A stretch of DNA of 64,000 nucleotides from Hirundichthys speculiger. Its lineage: Eukaryota > Chordata > Actinopteri > Beloniformes > Exocoetidae. Shown in pieces: positions 36,652-48,519 of this stretch. Position 1 is the first letter of the stretch. Every line of letters starts with the position of its first letter. A model generated the notes under the pieces. It ran no database searches. It was not told the origin of the DNA and saw only the letters and a list, made by a program, of their open reading frames with translations. Both the position numbers and the translations under genes were made by a program. The stretch is from assembly GCA_018398805.1 (NCBI GenBank), contig JAGFBZ010002566.1:1-64000 (forward strand). Direction: 5' to 3'.

Positions 36652-39600
36652 ATGTTTGCAGCTCTGACTTTCCTTCTCATCAGCTGTCTGATGGGGGGTG
36701 AGTTACCATCTATTTACATTTGCTTTATATAAAGATTATTAACATCTATAAACTTGCAATGTTGTTAATTGAAATCAATTAATGTATATTTATATCTGTA
36801 TATGAATGAGAAGGACATTGTTAAAAAATTAAATGTGTCGGTTTCTACTTGAATTTATTTTCAACAGAATTTATTTATTTATTATGCCATAATAACTTTG
36901 GATTTATGTTTGCATTGATCAATTGACAGATATCTATTCGAATATCTGGACCAATATCTGCTTCAAAGTTCTGCATCATTTTCTTCTTCAAAGATGGTGT
37001 TTTTTTGTTTCAGGTGTTCTGTGTGGAGAGTGGAGGGTCTCTTTGCCATCAAATATAGAGGTCACAGCTGGATCCCCTTTGACCATTAACTGCTCCTTTG
37101 ATATTCAGGATAAATATGCAAAACAATTAAACTCCAAATGTAAAGCAATATGGAAACGTAACGACGAGAACAAAAGAAACACTGCTTTAAAGCTAAATAC
37201 ATATATAGAAACGACTGGAAACTTAACACAGAAAAACTGCACCACAACCTTTAATAACTTGTGTCCTGATCAGTCTGATACATATTACTTCAGACTGGAT
37301 TGTCCCAACAACCTGAAATACCATTATAAAGAAACGCCAGTGAATATTTTAGTTAAAGGTAGGTTTAAATATCTATTAACATAATTTATGTACAAATGAT
37401 GTATTTGGTGAATGTTTCGTACTGATTATGTTATATAATAATTAAAAGGCACCAACAAGTATCTTTTTATATTCAAGTATGAACGTGTCTCTTCCTTCCA
37501 GATCCTCCTCGTACACCGACTCTGAAACCGTCCAGGCTGGAGGTGAAGGAGGGAACCTCAGTGAGTCTGAGCTGCTCTGCTCCAGCTGTCTGTCTGTCTC
37601 CATCCTCCAACTCTGACATGGACCTCCAGCCTGGATGACAGTCAGAGGACACTGAAGAAGAATCAGGACACAACTGAAAGTAGTGACCTCTGTTCTGAGC
37701 TTCACTGCTTCTCACCTCCATCACAGACAGAACTTCTCCTGCTCAGCTGTCTACAGGAAACCAGATGGAGAAACTGAGACTGTTACCGAAGAGTTTAACA
37801 GCTGTTATTACATGTAAGTTTTATTGATTTGTTCTGTTTCTCTTTCATTTTTTTTGGGATAAATTACCTTCATTTAATTGTATGTGACACTGAAGTCACT
37901 ACTCATCATTACCCAGAAACTTGGACTATACGGTAGTGCTGGGCAATATGACGATACATATCATGGGGACGATATAAAAGTGTGTATTGTGCCATTTCTC
38001 TTCTATCATTTCTATCGTTTCTATCATTTCTAACCTAATTTTATCAATTATTACAGCAAATATGTAATGAATGAATGAATGAATGAATGAAAAATACTTT
38101 AATAATCCCCGAGGGGAAATTGGCTCGTTGCAGCATATACAAAAAATATACATAAATAGACAGGACATTAAATCGACATTAAATAGGCAATAAATAGACA
38201 AAAAACAGTGTGCAGAAACAGAACAATAAATAGACTAAAAACAGTGTGCAGAAACAGAACAATAAATAGACTAAAAACAGTGTGCAGAAACAGAACAATA
38301 AATAGACTAAAAAACACAGTGCGCAGAAACAGAACAATAAATAGACTAAAAACAGTGCGCAAAACAAGACACTAAATAAAAAGTAAGTAGACAAAAACTG
38401 TGCAAAACAGACAAAAACAGTGTGCAAGACCAGTAATAATGAAACTGTAATAATGTAATAAAGTGATAATGTGGCATTAACAGACGGCAGTGGCAGAAGT
38501 AATCAGCAGTGATTATTCCCTGACAACCAGGAGTTATAGATTTTGATTGCACTAGGAAGGAACGACCTCCTGTGTCGTTCCTTTGAGCAGCGGGGTTGAA
38601 GGAGTCTGCCGCTGAAGCTGCTCTTCAACTTGTCCAGGATTTTGTGGAGGGGATGAGAGAGGTTGTCAAGGATAGCTAGCAGTTTTGCTAGCATCCTCTC
38701 TTTCACCACCTCCTCCAGTGGGACAAGTTTAGAGCCAACAGCAGACTCAGCTTTTTTGATGAGTTTATTCAGTCTGTTGGCGTCCTTAGCCCTGATGCCT
38801 GCCCCCCAAGACCCACAGCAAAGAAGAGGACGTTCGCCACAACAGACCGATAAAACATCTGCAGCATTTTGTTGCACACATTGAAGGACCTGAGCCTCCT
38901 CAGGAAGTAGAGTCGGCTCTGGACCTTCTTGTATGCAACCTCAGTGTGGGCAGACCAGTCCAGTTTGTTGTCTAGTGTCACACCAAGGTACTTGTATGTG
39001 TCCACTAGCTCAACATCTCTCCCACCGATGCTGACAGGGGAAGGTGGGGGCTTGTTCCTCCTGAAGTCCACCACCATCTCCCTCGTCTTGGTCACGTTCA
39101 GCTGCAGGTGGTTCTCCCCACACCAATCCACAAAGTGGCTGATCAGGTCCCTGTACTCAGCCTCCCTCCCTCCCTCCACACACCCCACAATGGCCGTGTC
39201 ATCAGAGAATTTCTGCAGATGACACGACTCAGTGCGGTACTCAGTTAATTAATTAAATAACCTGTAAATAAATAATAAATAATAAGTAATTAAATAACCT
39301 GCAACGATAAATTTGATAGAATCATATCTACTTCTACAAAGTAGCCTTTTATGTTTGCACTTTTATTCATGGTTAATGCCTTAAACAGAGTTTTTCTTCA
39401 ACCCTGATATTTACTTTAGACACTTTATATTAGTTTGCAAACTTTGCACTACAAGGTTACAGATTTCAGAAAGTTGAAAAATAATTTGTGTTTATTTTTT
39501 ATAGCTGAACTTCAGTGCAAAAACATGTTTTTCCTCTCAGAAACTGTTGTGCACTTTAAAAAAATGTGAAAGCTACTGTACCTCTGTACCTACCTGTTTT

Positions 39601-42600
39601 TGCTGCACTAAAATGTATGTTTGTGACAGTTCAGCTAAATGTCCTTTCAAAATAAAGTTGAAAAGTAAGCAATGAAATTTTTGTCAAACTTTTCAGAGAA
39701 TAACTGAAAACATACTTTATTATGGTATATCGTGATATATATCGTTATCGTGATATAAAATACTCCATATCGTGATATATGATTTTTTCCATATCGCCCA
39801 GCACTACTATACGGTATGGTCGAAACCACAAATTAGTGCAGCCTGCAAATGTAACATGACAATATAAGTTGTTCAGTTGAAAACATTATTGTTTTTTTTT
39901 TCTTTTTAACTGTCAAACTGATTAGATATTTAGCTCAGTATATGAAGAATCTCATACTTCAAATCTGTTTGATAAAAAAGTCAACTTTGTCAGACAAGAA
40001 GGTCATTAAAAAATAATTATTGAACTGTTTATCTAAAGATGTAACATGAACCCAAGGTATCCAGATTAGGAATACTGCAGCAATGACATACATTTTTTAT
40101 TTTCCAGATCCACCTAAAAACACCAGAGTTTCTGTCAGTCCATCTGGTCCAGTCCCAGAGAACCAGAACTGTGACTCTGATATGCAGCAGTGATGCCAAC
40201 CCTCCAGTAAAGAACTACACCTGGCACAGAGCTGATGGAGACCAGGAGACTCTTATTGGGACTGGATTTGTTTTAAACATTACGTCATCAATTGATATCA
40301 GAGCCTTTTTCTGCAAAGCTGGAAATGACCTTGGAGATAAACGCTCTCAAAAGACTGAAATAGATGTTCAATGTATGTATCAATTATCTTAACAGCTTTT
40401 TTATGTTTTTTTTTAAACAACACGTTTTGATATCCTGTAAAATATTTTATTCGACATGGATTCAGTTTACCATTACTTCTACTGTCTCTACAGATCCTCC
40501 ACAGATCCTTTTCTCATCTGATTGCAGCAAAACTGCAGACCAGGTCAACTGTTCCTGTGAAACTGAGGGAAATCCTTCTCCGTCTGTACATTGGTATTTG
40601 GATGGACAACCTGTCAATCAATCTGACAAGTTTGCAGTCAACACAGAACCCACAAAAGACAGAGGTCTGAGGAGTATCATCACTGTGAATCAGCCAGAGG
40701 AGACAGATCTTTCCAGCTTGCTTTGCTTCAGCTTCAACTCACGAGGATCAACCAGACATCAGTTTCATGTTTATAGTCTTCAAACCGCAAAACCCGGTCA
40801 AGGTTTGTTTTCTGTTGTCTGTTGTAGTTTTCTGTTATCTGTCAAGTCAAAAGCAAAATGTTGCTGAGTACCTAACAATATTTTATTTAATTTAAATTCA
40901 TTTTTTTTTTTTTTTAAATCAGTGTATGTATGTATATACTGGAGTCTATTCCCAGCTCTCTTCAGGTGAAAGGCAGGGGCTATACCCTGGACAGGTCACC
41001 AGTCCATCGCAGGACCACATATAGACAAACAACCACTCACTCACAATCACTCCTAGGGGCGATCTAGAACCACCAGTTAACCTGACATGCATGTCTTTGG
41101 ACTGTGGGAGGAAGCTGGAGTACCTGGAGGAAACCCACGCAACCATGGGGAGAACATGGAAACTCTACCCAGAAAGACCCCTGCTGAGGTGCTGACCACC
41201 AAGCCACCGTGCTGCCCTATCTTTGTTCTTTTGGTGCAAAAAAGTCTTTTGTGGCTATTGTTTGTAATTTGTGGCCGCTAAAAGTGTGGGCCTTGGCGTG
41301 CTGAACCCCGGCTGACTAAACTGGATACTGGGAAATGGAACGTTACCTCTCTGGTGGGGATCTTCAGCTTCAGCGGTTCACAGCCAAGTGTGAAGCGGCA
41401 GGGATGAGAATCAGCACCTCCAAATCTGAGACCCTGGTTCTCAGTCGGACAAGGGTAGAATGCCTCCTCCGGGTCCGGAGTGAGGTTCTGCCTCAAGTAG
41501 AAGATTTTAAGTATCTCGAGGTCTTGTTCACGAGTGATGGGAGAAAGGAACGGGAGATCAACAGATGGATTGGTGCAGTGTCTGCTGTGGTGTGGACTCT
41601 GTACCGGTCCGTTGTGGTGAAGAGAGAGCTGAACCAAAAGGCAAGGCTCTCTGTTTATCGGTCGATCTTTGTTCCAACCCTCACCTATGGTCATGAACTG
41701 TTGGTAGTGACCGAAAGAATGAGATCGCGGATACAAGCGGCGGAAATGAGCTTTCTCCGCAGGGTGGCTGGACTCTCCCTTAGAGATAGGGTGAGAAGTT
41801 CAGTCATCTGGGAGAGACTCAGAGTAGAGCTGCTGCTCCTTCACATCGAGAGGAGCCAGTTGAGGTGGTTCAGGGCATCTGGTTAGGATGCACCCCGGAC
41901 GCCTCCCTGGAGAGGTGTTTCAGGCATGTCCAACTGGGAGGAGACCACGGGGAAGACCCAGGACACGCTGGAGAGATTATATCTCTCGGCTGGTCCTGGA
42001 ACGCCTCGGGGTTCTCCCAGAGGAGCTGGTGGAGGCGGCCGGGGGGAGGGAGGTCTGGGCCTCTCTGCTGAAGCTGCTGGACTGGAAGTTAATGGATGGA
42101 TGGACCTCTCTGGTGGGGAAGGAGCCTCAGCTTGTGCATGAGGCTGAGAGGTACCAACTGGATATAGTTGGGCTCACCTCGACGCACAGCCTGGAACCAA
42201 TCTTTTTGAGAGAGGCTGGACCTTGTTCTCGTCTGGCGTTGCCGAGGGTGAGAGGCGAAGGGCTGATATGGGCTTGCTTATAGCCCCCCTGCTTGGAGCC
42301 TGGATTCATCGTAATTTGCAGCTAATATGACAGGACACGTGTCACTCATGGAGGCTGTCAGGATGTCCTTTCATCTCTTGTCAGTTCATCTGGATTAAAA
42401 ATGCTTCTTATGATGTATATATGAATGTTTGAATGTTCTGTTTCATTTCAGATCGACTGCTGTTTGTGTTCATCAGCACATCTGCAGCTTTACTTGTATC
42501 AGTCTGTGTTCTGGTGGTTTGTATGAGGTAGGTGAGCTCTAATCTCTGATCTCACAAGCTTATTGTTTGAGTAGTTGCAGTAGTTTGTCATAATAACTAA

Positions 42601-43067
42601 TTCTGTTTTAATGACCAAATGTTCTGGTTTCGTCAGAGAGCAACCTGTGGACCAGTACCCATATATGATGAATGTTCTGTTGTATTTTTCAGCCGTTTAA
42701 TTAATCAGAAAAACCTCAGTCGTCAGCTCAAAGGTGAAACCAACTCTGCTGCTTCAGGTCAACGTGTCATAAATAAAGGAAATGAGGTGATTTGAACAGA
42801 ATTTCACATCTTAACACAATACAGTTATTATAAGATGATTTAATTGCGCTTAAAACTAAGCAATTTAATCTTTCTGAATAATTGTAGAAACCCAGCATGA
42901 AAGAAGAAGCCATTTATGTCAACACCAGTGAGCCGAAACAAGACATTGACCCTGCAGCTGAATTTCAGCGATACAGGACTCCCTTCTCAAACTCTGGAAA
43001 TAGAAGAGGAGCAAATGAAACTTTGGAGGAAAGCAGCGATGATGAAATTTATATCAATGTGAGCTGA
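36652..43067 (+). CDS. Siglec/CD22-like Ig receptor, gene 2 (V + three C2, TM, YxN tail), with frameshifts
   Basis: Exons: leader 36652-36697 (Trp of the other leaders is Gly here); V-set 37014-37358, intact; C2 37502-37813; C2 40108-40372; C2 40494-40802; transmembrane 42452-42527; tail 42693-42786 and 42888-43067 (TGA). The V domain has two Cys pairs, WKRND, NCTTTFNN and TYYFRLDC; its arginine (37292-37294) is at the Siglec sialic-acid site. The last C2 exon has CSCETEGNPSPSVHWYLDG. The tail carries AIYVNTS and, at its very end, EIYINVS: two YxN sites of the Grb2-SH2-binding type seen in CD22, but no strict ITIM. The first C2 exon has three one-base insertions relative to gene 1 (near 37605, 37679, 37787), adding up to three, so phase returns only at the exon end. 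The middle C2 exon has one insertion near 40155. As written the receptor would be truncated after the V domain. Sequencing error or a pseudogene are both open. Confidence 0.78.
38066..39222 (-). mobile_element. 5'-truncated L2/CR1/Rex1-type LINE nested in the hAT element
   Basis: Minus-strand ORF pieces give DWCGENHLQLNVTKTREMVV, YKYLGVTLDNKLDWSAH, LYFLRRLRSFNVC and, after a frameshift, KERHRRSFLPSAIKIYNS. This is the C-terminal part of a LINE reverse transcriptase. The 3' end is an (ATTC)n tail at 38066-38091, next to TTTCCCCTCGGGGATTATTA, typical of L2-like tails. The upstream part with the catalytic site is absent. Confidence 0.85.
38204..38365. repeat. 36-bp tandem repeat, about 4.5 copies
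   Basis: The unit contains CAGTGTGCAGAAACAGAACA and AATAAATAGACTAAAA, repeated head to tail inside the 3' UTR of the nested LINE. Minus-strand ORFs here (FLVYLLFCF repeats) translate this array and are not genes. Confidence 0.9.
40935..41215 (+). repeat. Dispersed repeat, same family as 8583-8958
   Basis: Shares CAGCTCTCTTCAGGTGAAAG, GTTAACCTGACATGCATGTC and ACCTGGAGGAAACCCACGCA with 8583-8958. Lies in the intron before the gene-2 TM exon. Confidence 0.85.
41281..42310 (+). mobile_element. Old Rex3-like fragment (5' region) hosting a younger Rex3 insertion
   Basis: 41281-41360 and 42104-42310 are consecutive parts of one Rex3-like 5' region (compare 20806-20340 on the minus strand). A 743-bp Rex3 3' end splits them. 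The remainder of the outer element is missing on both sides. Confidence 0.8.
41361..42103 (+). mobile_element. 5'-truncated Rex3-like insertion (743 bp) with 16-bp target duplication
   Basis: Encodes the C-terminal Rex3 region in one long frame to 41886 ([34 protein letters not shown]), then shifts. It ends in AATGGATGGATGG. ACCTCTCTGGTGGGGA lies on both sides (41345-41360 and 42104-42119), a perfect 16-bp target-site duplication as made by LINE integration. Confidence 0.92.
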
Positions 43068-43919
43068 AAAAAGAGCATGAAGAAGAGGGATGAAAACTGT
43101 GTGGACTTGGCTCCATCTGGTGGTGAAGCAGAGTCTTTACAGTTTTTAAGAACAGTTTTGGGACTAGAAATGTGAAGCATTTGGACCGACTCACTTGAAA
43201 CCAGTCTGTTTATCTGACATATAAAACCACCAGGCTTGTTGCTGGAACATTATGTCTTATCTGTTCTTTGCTTGTTTGATTGAATCACTTGCTGAATTAT
43301 GAATTGATGTGTAAATAACTTTTTATGACTTAGTTCACCAACATGATTTTTTTTTTATTATTATTATTTTTATTAGGGGGAAAATGTTAGAATTTGTTAC
43401 ATTGGTGAATATACCGCTGCCTCTAACTGATTAAACTTTAAATGTGGGAGATCAGGTAACACTGGGCTTCACATTTGATGAGGAAATGTTAATAATAATC
43501 ATGGTTGTCTCTGAAGCTGAAGGGTAGAAAAAACATCCAACAGGACCTCAGAAGGCCAGAATAAAAAACAAACTATCAAGCTAAAAATAAAATAAAGTCA
43601 TCAATATTGTCACACCAGAAAAAAAGATTACATTTAAAAATAAATATCCAGTTAATCTATCCTAATCTCTAACTTTTCACATCTATCTACCTGAATTCTG
43701 ATTTGTTTCAGAAATAATGTTTATTTTATTCTATTTTTTGGTTCAAATTTAACAGGCTGTAATTATGTAAAGTGTAAAAGACAGCTTGATGCAGATATTT
43801 TTGTTTATTGTGACTTTTTCAAAACAAAAATCATTCTTTACATGACTTTCTTTTTTTCTTTCTTCTTTGAACTTCACTATAACATTTTGTATCATCTCGG
43901 AGGTTTAATTGACTCAGAC
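43068..43919 (+). other. 3' UTR and flank of gene 2
   Basis: No clear single polyadenylation signal; AATAAA words occur near 43590. AT-rich, no gene. Confidence 0.4.
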
Positions 43920-44190
43920 CTAAACTTCAGCAGCCACATCGAGGCTGCTTAAAACTGCTTTTATCACCTAAAACAAACATCAAAAATCAGAGATCCGATG
44001 TCCCGATCAGATTTAGAGAAGCTCATCCAGCATTCTTGACAACTGTACTGCTCTTCTGTCTGGTCTTTCCAAAAAGAAAAAAAAAGATGAGACAGCTTCA
44101 GCTCATCCAGAACGCTGTTCTAACAGGAACCAGGAAAACTGGGCTCATCAGTCCAGCTGTGAGATCCGACATGAAGACACGCTCGGGAAG
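43920..44190 (+). mobile_element. Short LINE RT C-terminal fragment
   Basis: Translates in broken frames to SDLNFSSHIEAA, RSDLEKLIQHS and LIQNAVLTGTRKTG. These are words of the C-terminal RT region of L2-like LINEs. Too short to classify further. Confidence 0.5.
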
Positions 44191-44319
44191 GGAGCGCAGA
44201 GACAGAAACTCTGACCGAAGCATGACAGATATTTCAGTAAGGTCTCAGCTTGTAAAAATAAGTGAATACATGAATAAATAAATTTTAACTTCTATATTTT
44301 TGAAAGTCTGCTTTTCTTT

Positions 44320-44710
44320 CAGTCTTTGAAGATCCCACCATGTACAGACCATAATATCATCAAAGGATTGAGCGAATCAGTGTCTCTGCATAAGCCACAA
44401 GCCTGGAGGTCAAAACTGACTCTCAGGTGTTACTGCATTAAAACAGGGATGACTCTCGACTGGACATCACTGCATGGACTCTGCAACATTTCTAGAAATT
44501 ACTGTCTCAATCAATCCAGAAATTCAGGTTAAAGCTGGATCATTCACAGAAGAAGCCACACGTGAACACAATCCAGAACCGCTGCCTCCTTCACCGGGTC
44601 AAAGCTCATCTGAAATGCTCAGAGACAAAATGGAAAACTGTTCTGTGGTCAGATGATTAAAAATTTGAAATTCTATTTGGAAACCATGGACATCGTGTCC
44701 TGGGGACTAA
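44320..44710. repeat. DNA-repeat fragment, unclassified
   Basis: GGTCAGATGATTAAAAATTT and GGAAACCATGGACATCGTGT look like the coding remains of a dispersed element. The frame is broken and no borders are seen. Short ORFs at 44326 and 44474 are within it and not called as genes. Confidence 0.35.
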
Positions 44711-46544
44711 AGAAGAGTTTAAATCAAATATCTGTACCGTAACAGTCGTAGTGGAGGTAGAAAACGGCTTGTTCCCTGTTTGAAACTGTTCAGAACTGAG
44801 TGGGTTTATGTGGTAATAAGAAGCAGTTTAAATGTGAACTAAAACCAATCACAGACAGTCATGCAGCAGCTAGGTTGTCCGGTACATGTATCAGTTAAAA
44901 GTGATAAATAAGACAAATGTTTTCTGAAGCAGATAATGACTCTAAAACTCACTGTTCTCACAGCAGAGACGACACTAAAACACCACAGTCAATAAAAAAA
45001 GAGGAAAAAGTAGTTAGACTCCTCCGCTGGGAAACTGGGTCACAGCCAGTGGCTCAAAGGAAGTAAATAAGCTGATAAAACCCTAACCCTGTACTGTTGC
45101 TGCAGCGTATCAGTCCTCCAGTTCACAGTAATCCTGCTGCACATCAGGTGGAAACATTCAAAGGTAGAAGTCTGAGTCTGGTTCATCTCTCGTGTTTTAC
45201 TTTCTCTTTTGCCTTCAGGCTCTTGTTCTGTGTTTAGTTTGATTCATGTTTTACTTCAGGTGTTTTCCTCTGGGGGCAGCACTGCGGCATGTTGCCTCAC
45301 ATCAGCCAGGTTCTTGGTTCAAATCCTTGCAGGGGCCTTTCAGTGTTGAGTTTGCATCTTCTCAGTGTTTGCGTGGGTTCCCTCCACAGACTCAGACTTC
45401 TAACGCTGTCTAGAAACACGTGTGGCAGGTTAACTGATGACTGTGAACTGATCGCAGGAGTGTGAGCTGGTGTGGTTTCCTGTCTTCTCCTCACGCTGTC
45501 ACCATTTCCTGGCTCGTCACTGTCAATAGACCTCTTAAAAAAGGAAGAAGAGAAGAAACGTCTTCAATAATGACCCCAAACCCACTTCCTCTGTGGTTTT
45601 CCTGAACGTATAGCTGTAGAGCATTGTGTGAGGTTTCTCATCTTTGTCAAGCAGGAAACGGTGCTCTTCCTGATTAGATAAAGTGCTCTAATAAAAGATT
45701 ATTTCATGATAGTTTTCATGTGAGGAAAGAGATAACGGGGACACTTTGTCTTATATTCTGATCTGCAACAGCTTTGTATCTCAAATGAAGAGACGTTCAA
45801 TGACATCAATTCAGAAGCAGTATTAAGCAGGAGGGATCCATTTAGTTCAGTTTATTTTTGCATGAGAGAAAATGTCACTGAAACTCTATTTGATGGCTTT
45901 TTTCTCAGCACACAATTATTATGTTTGATTATCAGTCTGCGTTTAAATTATGGACACAAACACAAATCCCTTCAACACTTGATCTCAAGTCCCAGTGGGA
46001 CAACCTTCATGGGTAGTTATTTAGAGGTCCTTTCACACGTGCATGTGAGAACGTGCGTGCACACGACGCCCATTCATGACAGTCGTTGGTATGTGCGTGT
46101 ATGAAGTCACAGGATGTGAAACGAACCTGGTTAGCAGGGAGCTCACAGACGTGCACGTGCCTGTGCACCATCTCTAACGTCCTCCCTCTGCGTTAGATGT
46201 ATTTTCCTGTTATGTCACGTGCCATTCCATGGTGCATGCACATTTTCATATGTATTTGCAAAGGGACCTCTCAATTACAATTTTTCACATTATTTAACAT
46301 AATTTAAAGATTAAACACAAAAAATGTAAATATTAATTGCTATGAATATTGTCATTGTTGTCCGCTAGTCCTAATTCATAAAAAATGTGTATTAAAATGG
46401 TAAAAAAAAAAGATGTCTATGACCATATTGGAATATATGTGTATATACGTGACACACAAACATATATTTTGCATGTCCACTTTCATTCTTTACTCTGTCA
46501 GAGTTAATAACATGAATATGTGTACTGTGACACCACAGTAGCCA
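44711..46544. other. Intergenic between genes 2 and 3, repeats and paralogous flank
   Basis: 44765-44900 is a third, more diverged copy of the 34966-35170 block. 45285-45480 is an antisense partial copy of the 8583-8958 repeat. 45600-45720 pairs with 31130-31270. No gene. Confidence 0.55.
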
Positions 46545-46760
46545 TCTAGTGCATCTAGAGAGAACAATGTTTCCTGTTCTACTGCATAGAACAGAGTTGG
46601 TTTACGTGGTATAAAGAAGTAGCTTAAAGGACCTGAAACAGACCAGACGCCATCACAGACAGTCCTGCAGCTCATCTGACAAGGAAACCTCATAAACCTG
46701 AAAACTGTTGAGGTCTTGAAGTCTAATGTATTTTTGAAATATACCAAGAACAGCATGAAA
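46545..46760. repeat. Non-coding block paralogous to 34966-35170
   Basis: Near-identical string AGAACAGAGTTGGTTTACGT and the following TGGTATAAAGAAGTAG. Marks the unit duplication upstream of gene 3. Confidence 0.75.
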
Positions 46761-47049
46761 AGTGAAAAAGTTCCTTCTTTTTTTTTTTTTTTTGCCATGA
46801 GCTACAATTGTTTAAATATTGTCAATGTTTAAATGTTTAAATCTTGTCAGTGGTGCCAGATACAATAAGACTAATACAATACCAAATACCAAATACAAGT
46901 CAGGCATGTGCCTTACATGCATTTACATGCACATGCCTGCAATAACACAGTTACATTGAACATGTATTTTTATTACATTGTTTTTTACTTAGATGTGATT
47001 TTATAATTATTCATATATTATTCACCAAGTACATTATGAAGTGCATAGA

Positions 47050-48240
47050 GTTCAAGTTGACTTTATTAATACCCGTAGGTAGATTTGTTTTGCAGTAGGA
47101 GAAGGCATCTCACACACAACCTTTATCGTCATTAATTTAACACAGGACAAAAACAATGAACAGGTTTTAAGGCAGCACAAGACAGACATGGCAGGTACTC
47201 ACAATGCTCACTGAACAGGATAAAAGTAGATGTTGCCTACAAGGCCAAGAACAGTAAAATAGAGAAAAAAAACCAAGGTCAGGGTTTCTAATAAATAGAA
47301 ATAAATAAATTAAAAGCAGGATAGACCTCATCAATAAATAAAATGCGTTAAGATTTGTTAAAAGAGAGACAGCAGCAGGGATGAAGCTGTTCCTATAGCG
47401 TGTGGTCCTACTTCTCGGGACTATAAATCTGCGTCCTGATGGCAGTAGCTGGAACTCACTCGCTAAGGGATGGGAGGCATCATTGGGGATGGAGCCGGCG
47501 AGCCGCTGCAGCTGCTTCACGTACAGCGACTCCAGACCCGGCTGTGTTTCCCCTTTCAGCCGCCCTGACCATTTAATGATCTGGTTGAGTGAGCTCCTTT
47601 CTTTTAGGGGCAGGTTTCAGAACCATGATGCTAATGAAAAAGTTAAAACAGATTCAATAAAAGCATGATAAAAAAGTGTCATCATGGTCCTATCTACGTT
47701 AAAACGGGACAACTTCCTCAGACAGAACAGCCGCTGGTGTCCCTTCCTGCTCACAGCTTCACAGTTCTCTTTAAATTTCAGGGACGAGTCAATGATTGTC
47801 CCCAGATATTTATAAGACTGGACTTGTTCAATGACTTGTCCCTTAATCCTAACAGGTTCAGGTGTTTTGGCATTTCTCCTGAAATCAATTGTCATGTCTT
47901 TAGTCTTTGTCAAATTGATCTGTAAGTGTGATTGTTCACACCACTTGACAAAGTTGTCAACAACAAGGCCGTGGTCCTTTTCATTTCCCTGCAGCAGGCT
48001 AACAATCACAGAGTCTGCATACTTTAAAATAAAGCAGTTGTTAAAAGTGCTCTGACACATATTAGTGTATAAGGTGAATAACAAGGGTGAGAGCACACAC
48101 CCTTATGGTGAGCCTGTGGAGGAACACATTTTGTCAGATAAAAACCCATTAACTCTGACTCTCTGCGTCCTGATTGTTAAAAAGTTTAAAATCCAGCCCA
48201 CAAGATTTGTACTCAAGTTAAAATGTTCTAAAAGCCTCTA
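47050..48240 (-). mobile_element. 5'-truncated L2/CR1-type LINE, decayed
   Basis: Minus-strand reading from about 48100: LSPLLFTLYTN, KYADSVIVSLLQG, HLQINLTKTKDMTIDFRR and YKYLGTIIDSSLKF. The first frame ends at 47617; then MKQLQRLAGSIPND runs on to about 47167. The catalytic YADD box reads YADS, so this copy is dead. Related in layout to 38066-39222 but clearly a different family or lineage. Confidence 0.85.
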
Positions 48241-48519
48241 GAAGAAGTAATGGATGCAAAGAAAAGTGGATGAAAGCAAAGTTACTTTTCAACAGCAGCA
48301 GCTGGAATAAGTCTCAACCTCAGTTCTTGTGTTTAATAGTTTAGTATATTCTATAACTGCTCAGGCCACTAAATGCTGATCTTTCATTCTTTTAGATGTG
48401 ATGCAACAATCCCTCCTAAAGTATTAAATAAAAAAAGGAATAAAAAACTAACGACAATGTGATCTTCTAAGTAGTTATTTGTGTGTGTCTGTCAAAATTA
48501 ATTTATATAATAATTACTA
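48241..48519. other. Intergenic, nothing recognised
   Basis: AT-rich; no repeat border or exon seen. Confidence 0.4.

Larger units (their letters stand above)
37934..39806. mobile_element. hAT-type element in gene-2 intron, with perfect 8-bp target duplication
   Basis: Ends TAGTGCTGGGCAATAT and ATATCGCCCAGCACTA are inverted repeats. CTATACGG flanks both sides (37926-37933 and 39807-39814). Gene 1 has the empty site at about 14900 with a single CTATACGG between the same flanks, so insertion followed the duplication. A LINE fragment fills most of the inside. Confidence 0.95.

Noticed and set aside
37442..37724. Minus ORFs opposite the first C2 exon of gene 2 (and 14463-14663 opposite gene 1)
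   Set aside because: Antisense shadows of a real Ig exon; no family of their own.
38204..38365. Regular repeats that might suggest a CRISPR-like array
   Set aside because: Copies are head to tail with no unique spacers, and the genome is eukaryotic.
38168..38427. Minus ORFs rich in LFIVLFL repeats, resembling a membrane protein
   Set aside because: They are read-throughs of the 36-bp tandem repeat in a LINE tail, open in more than one frame.
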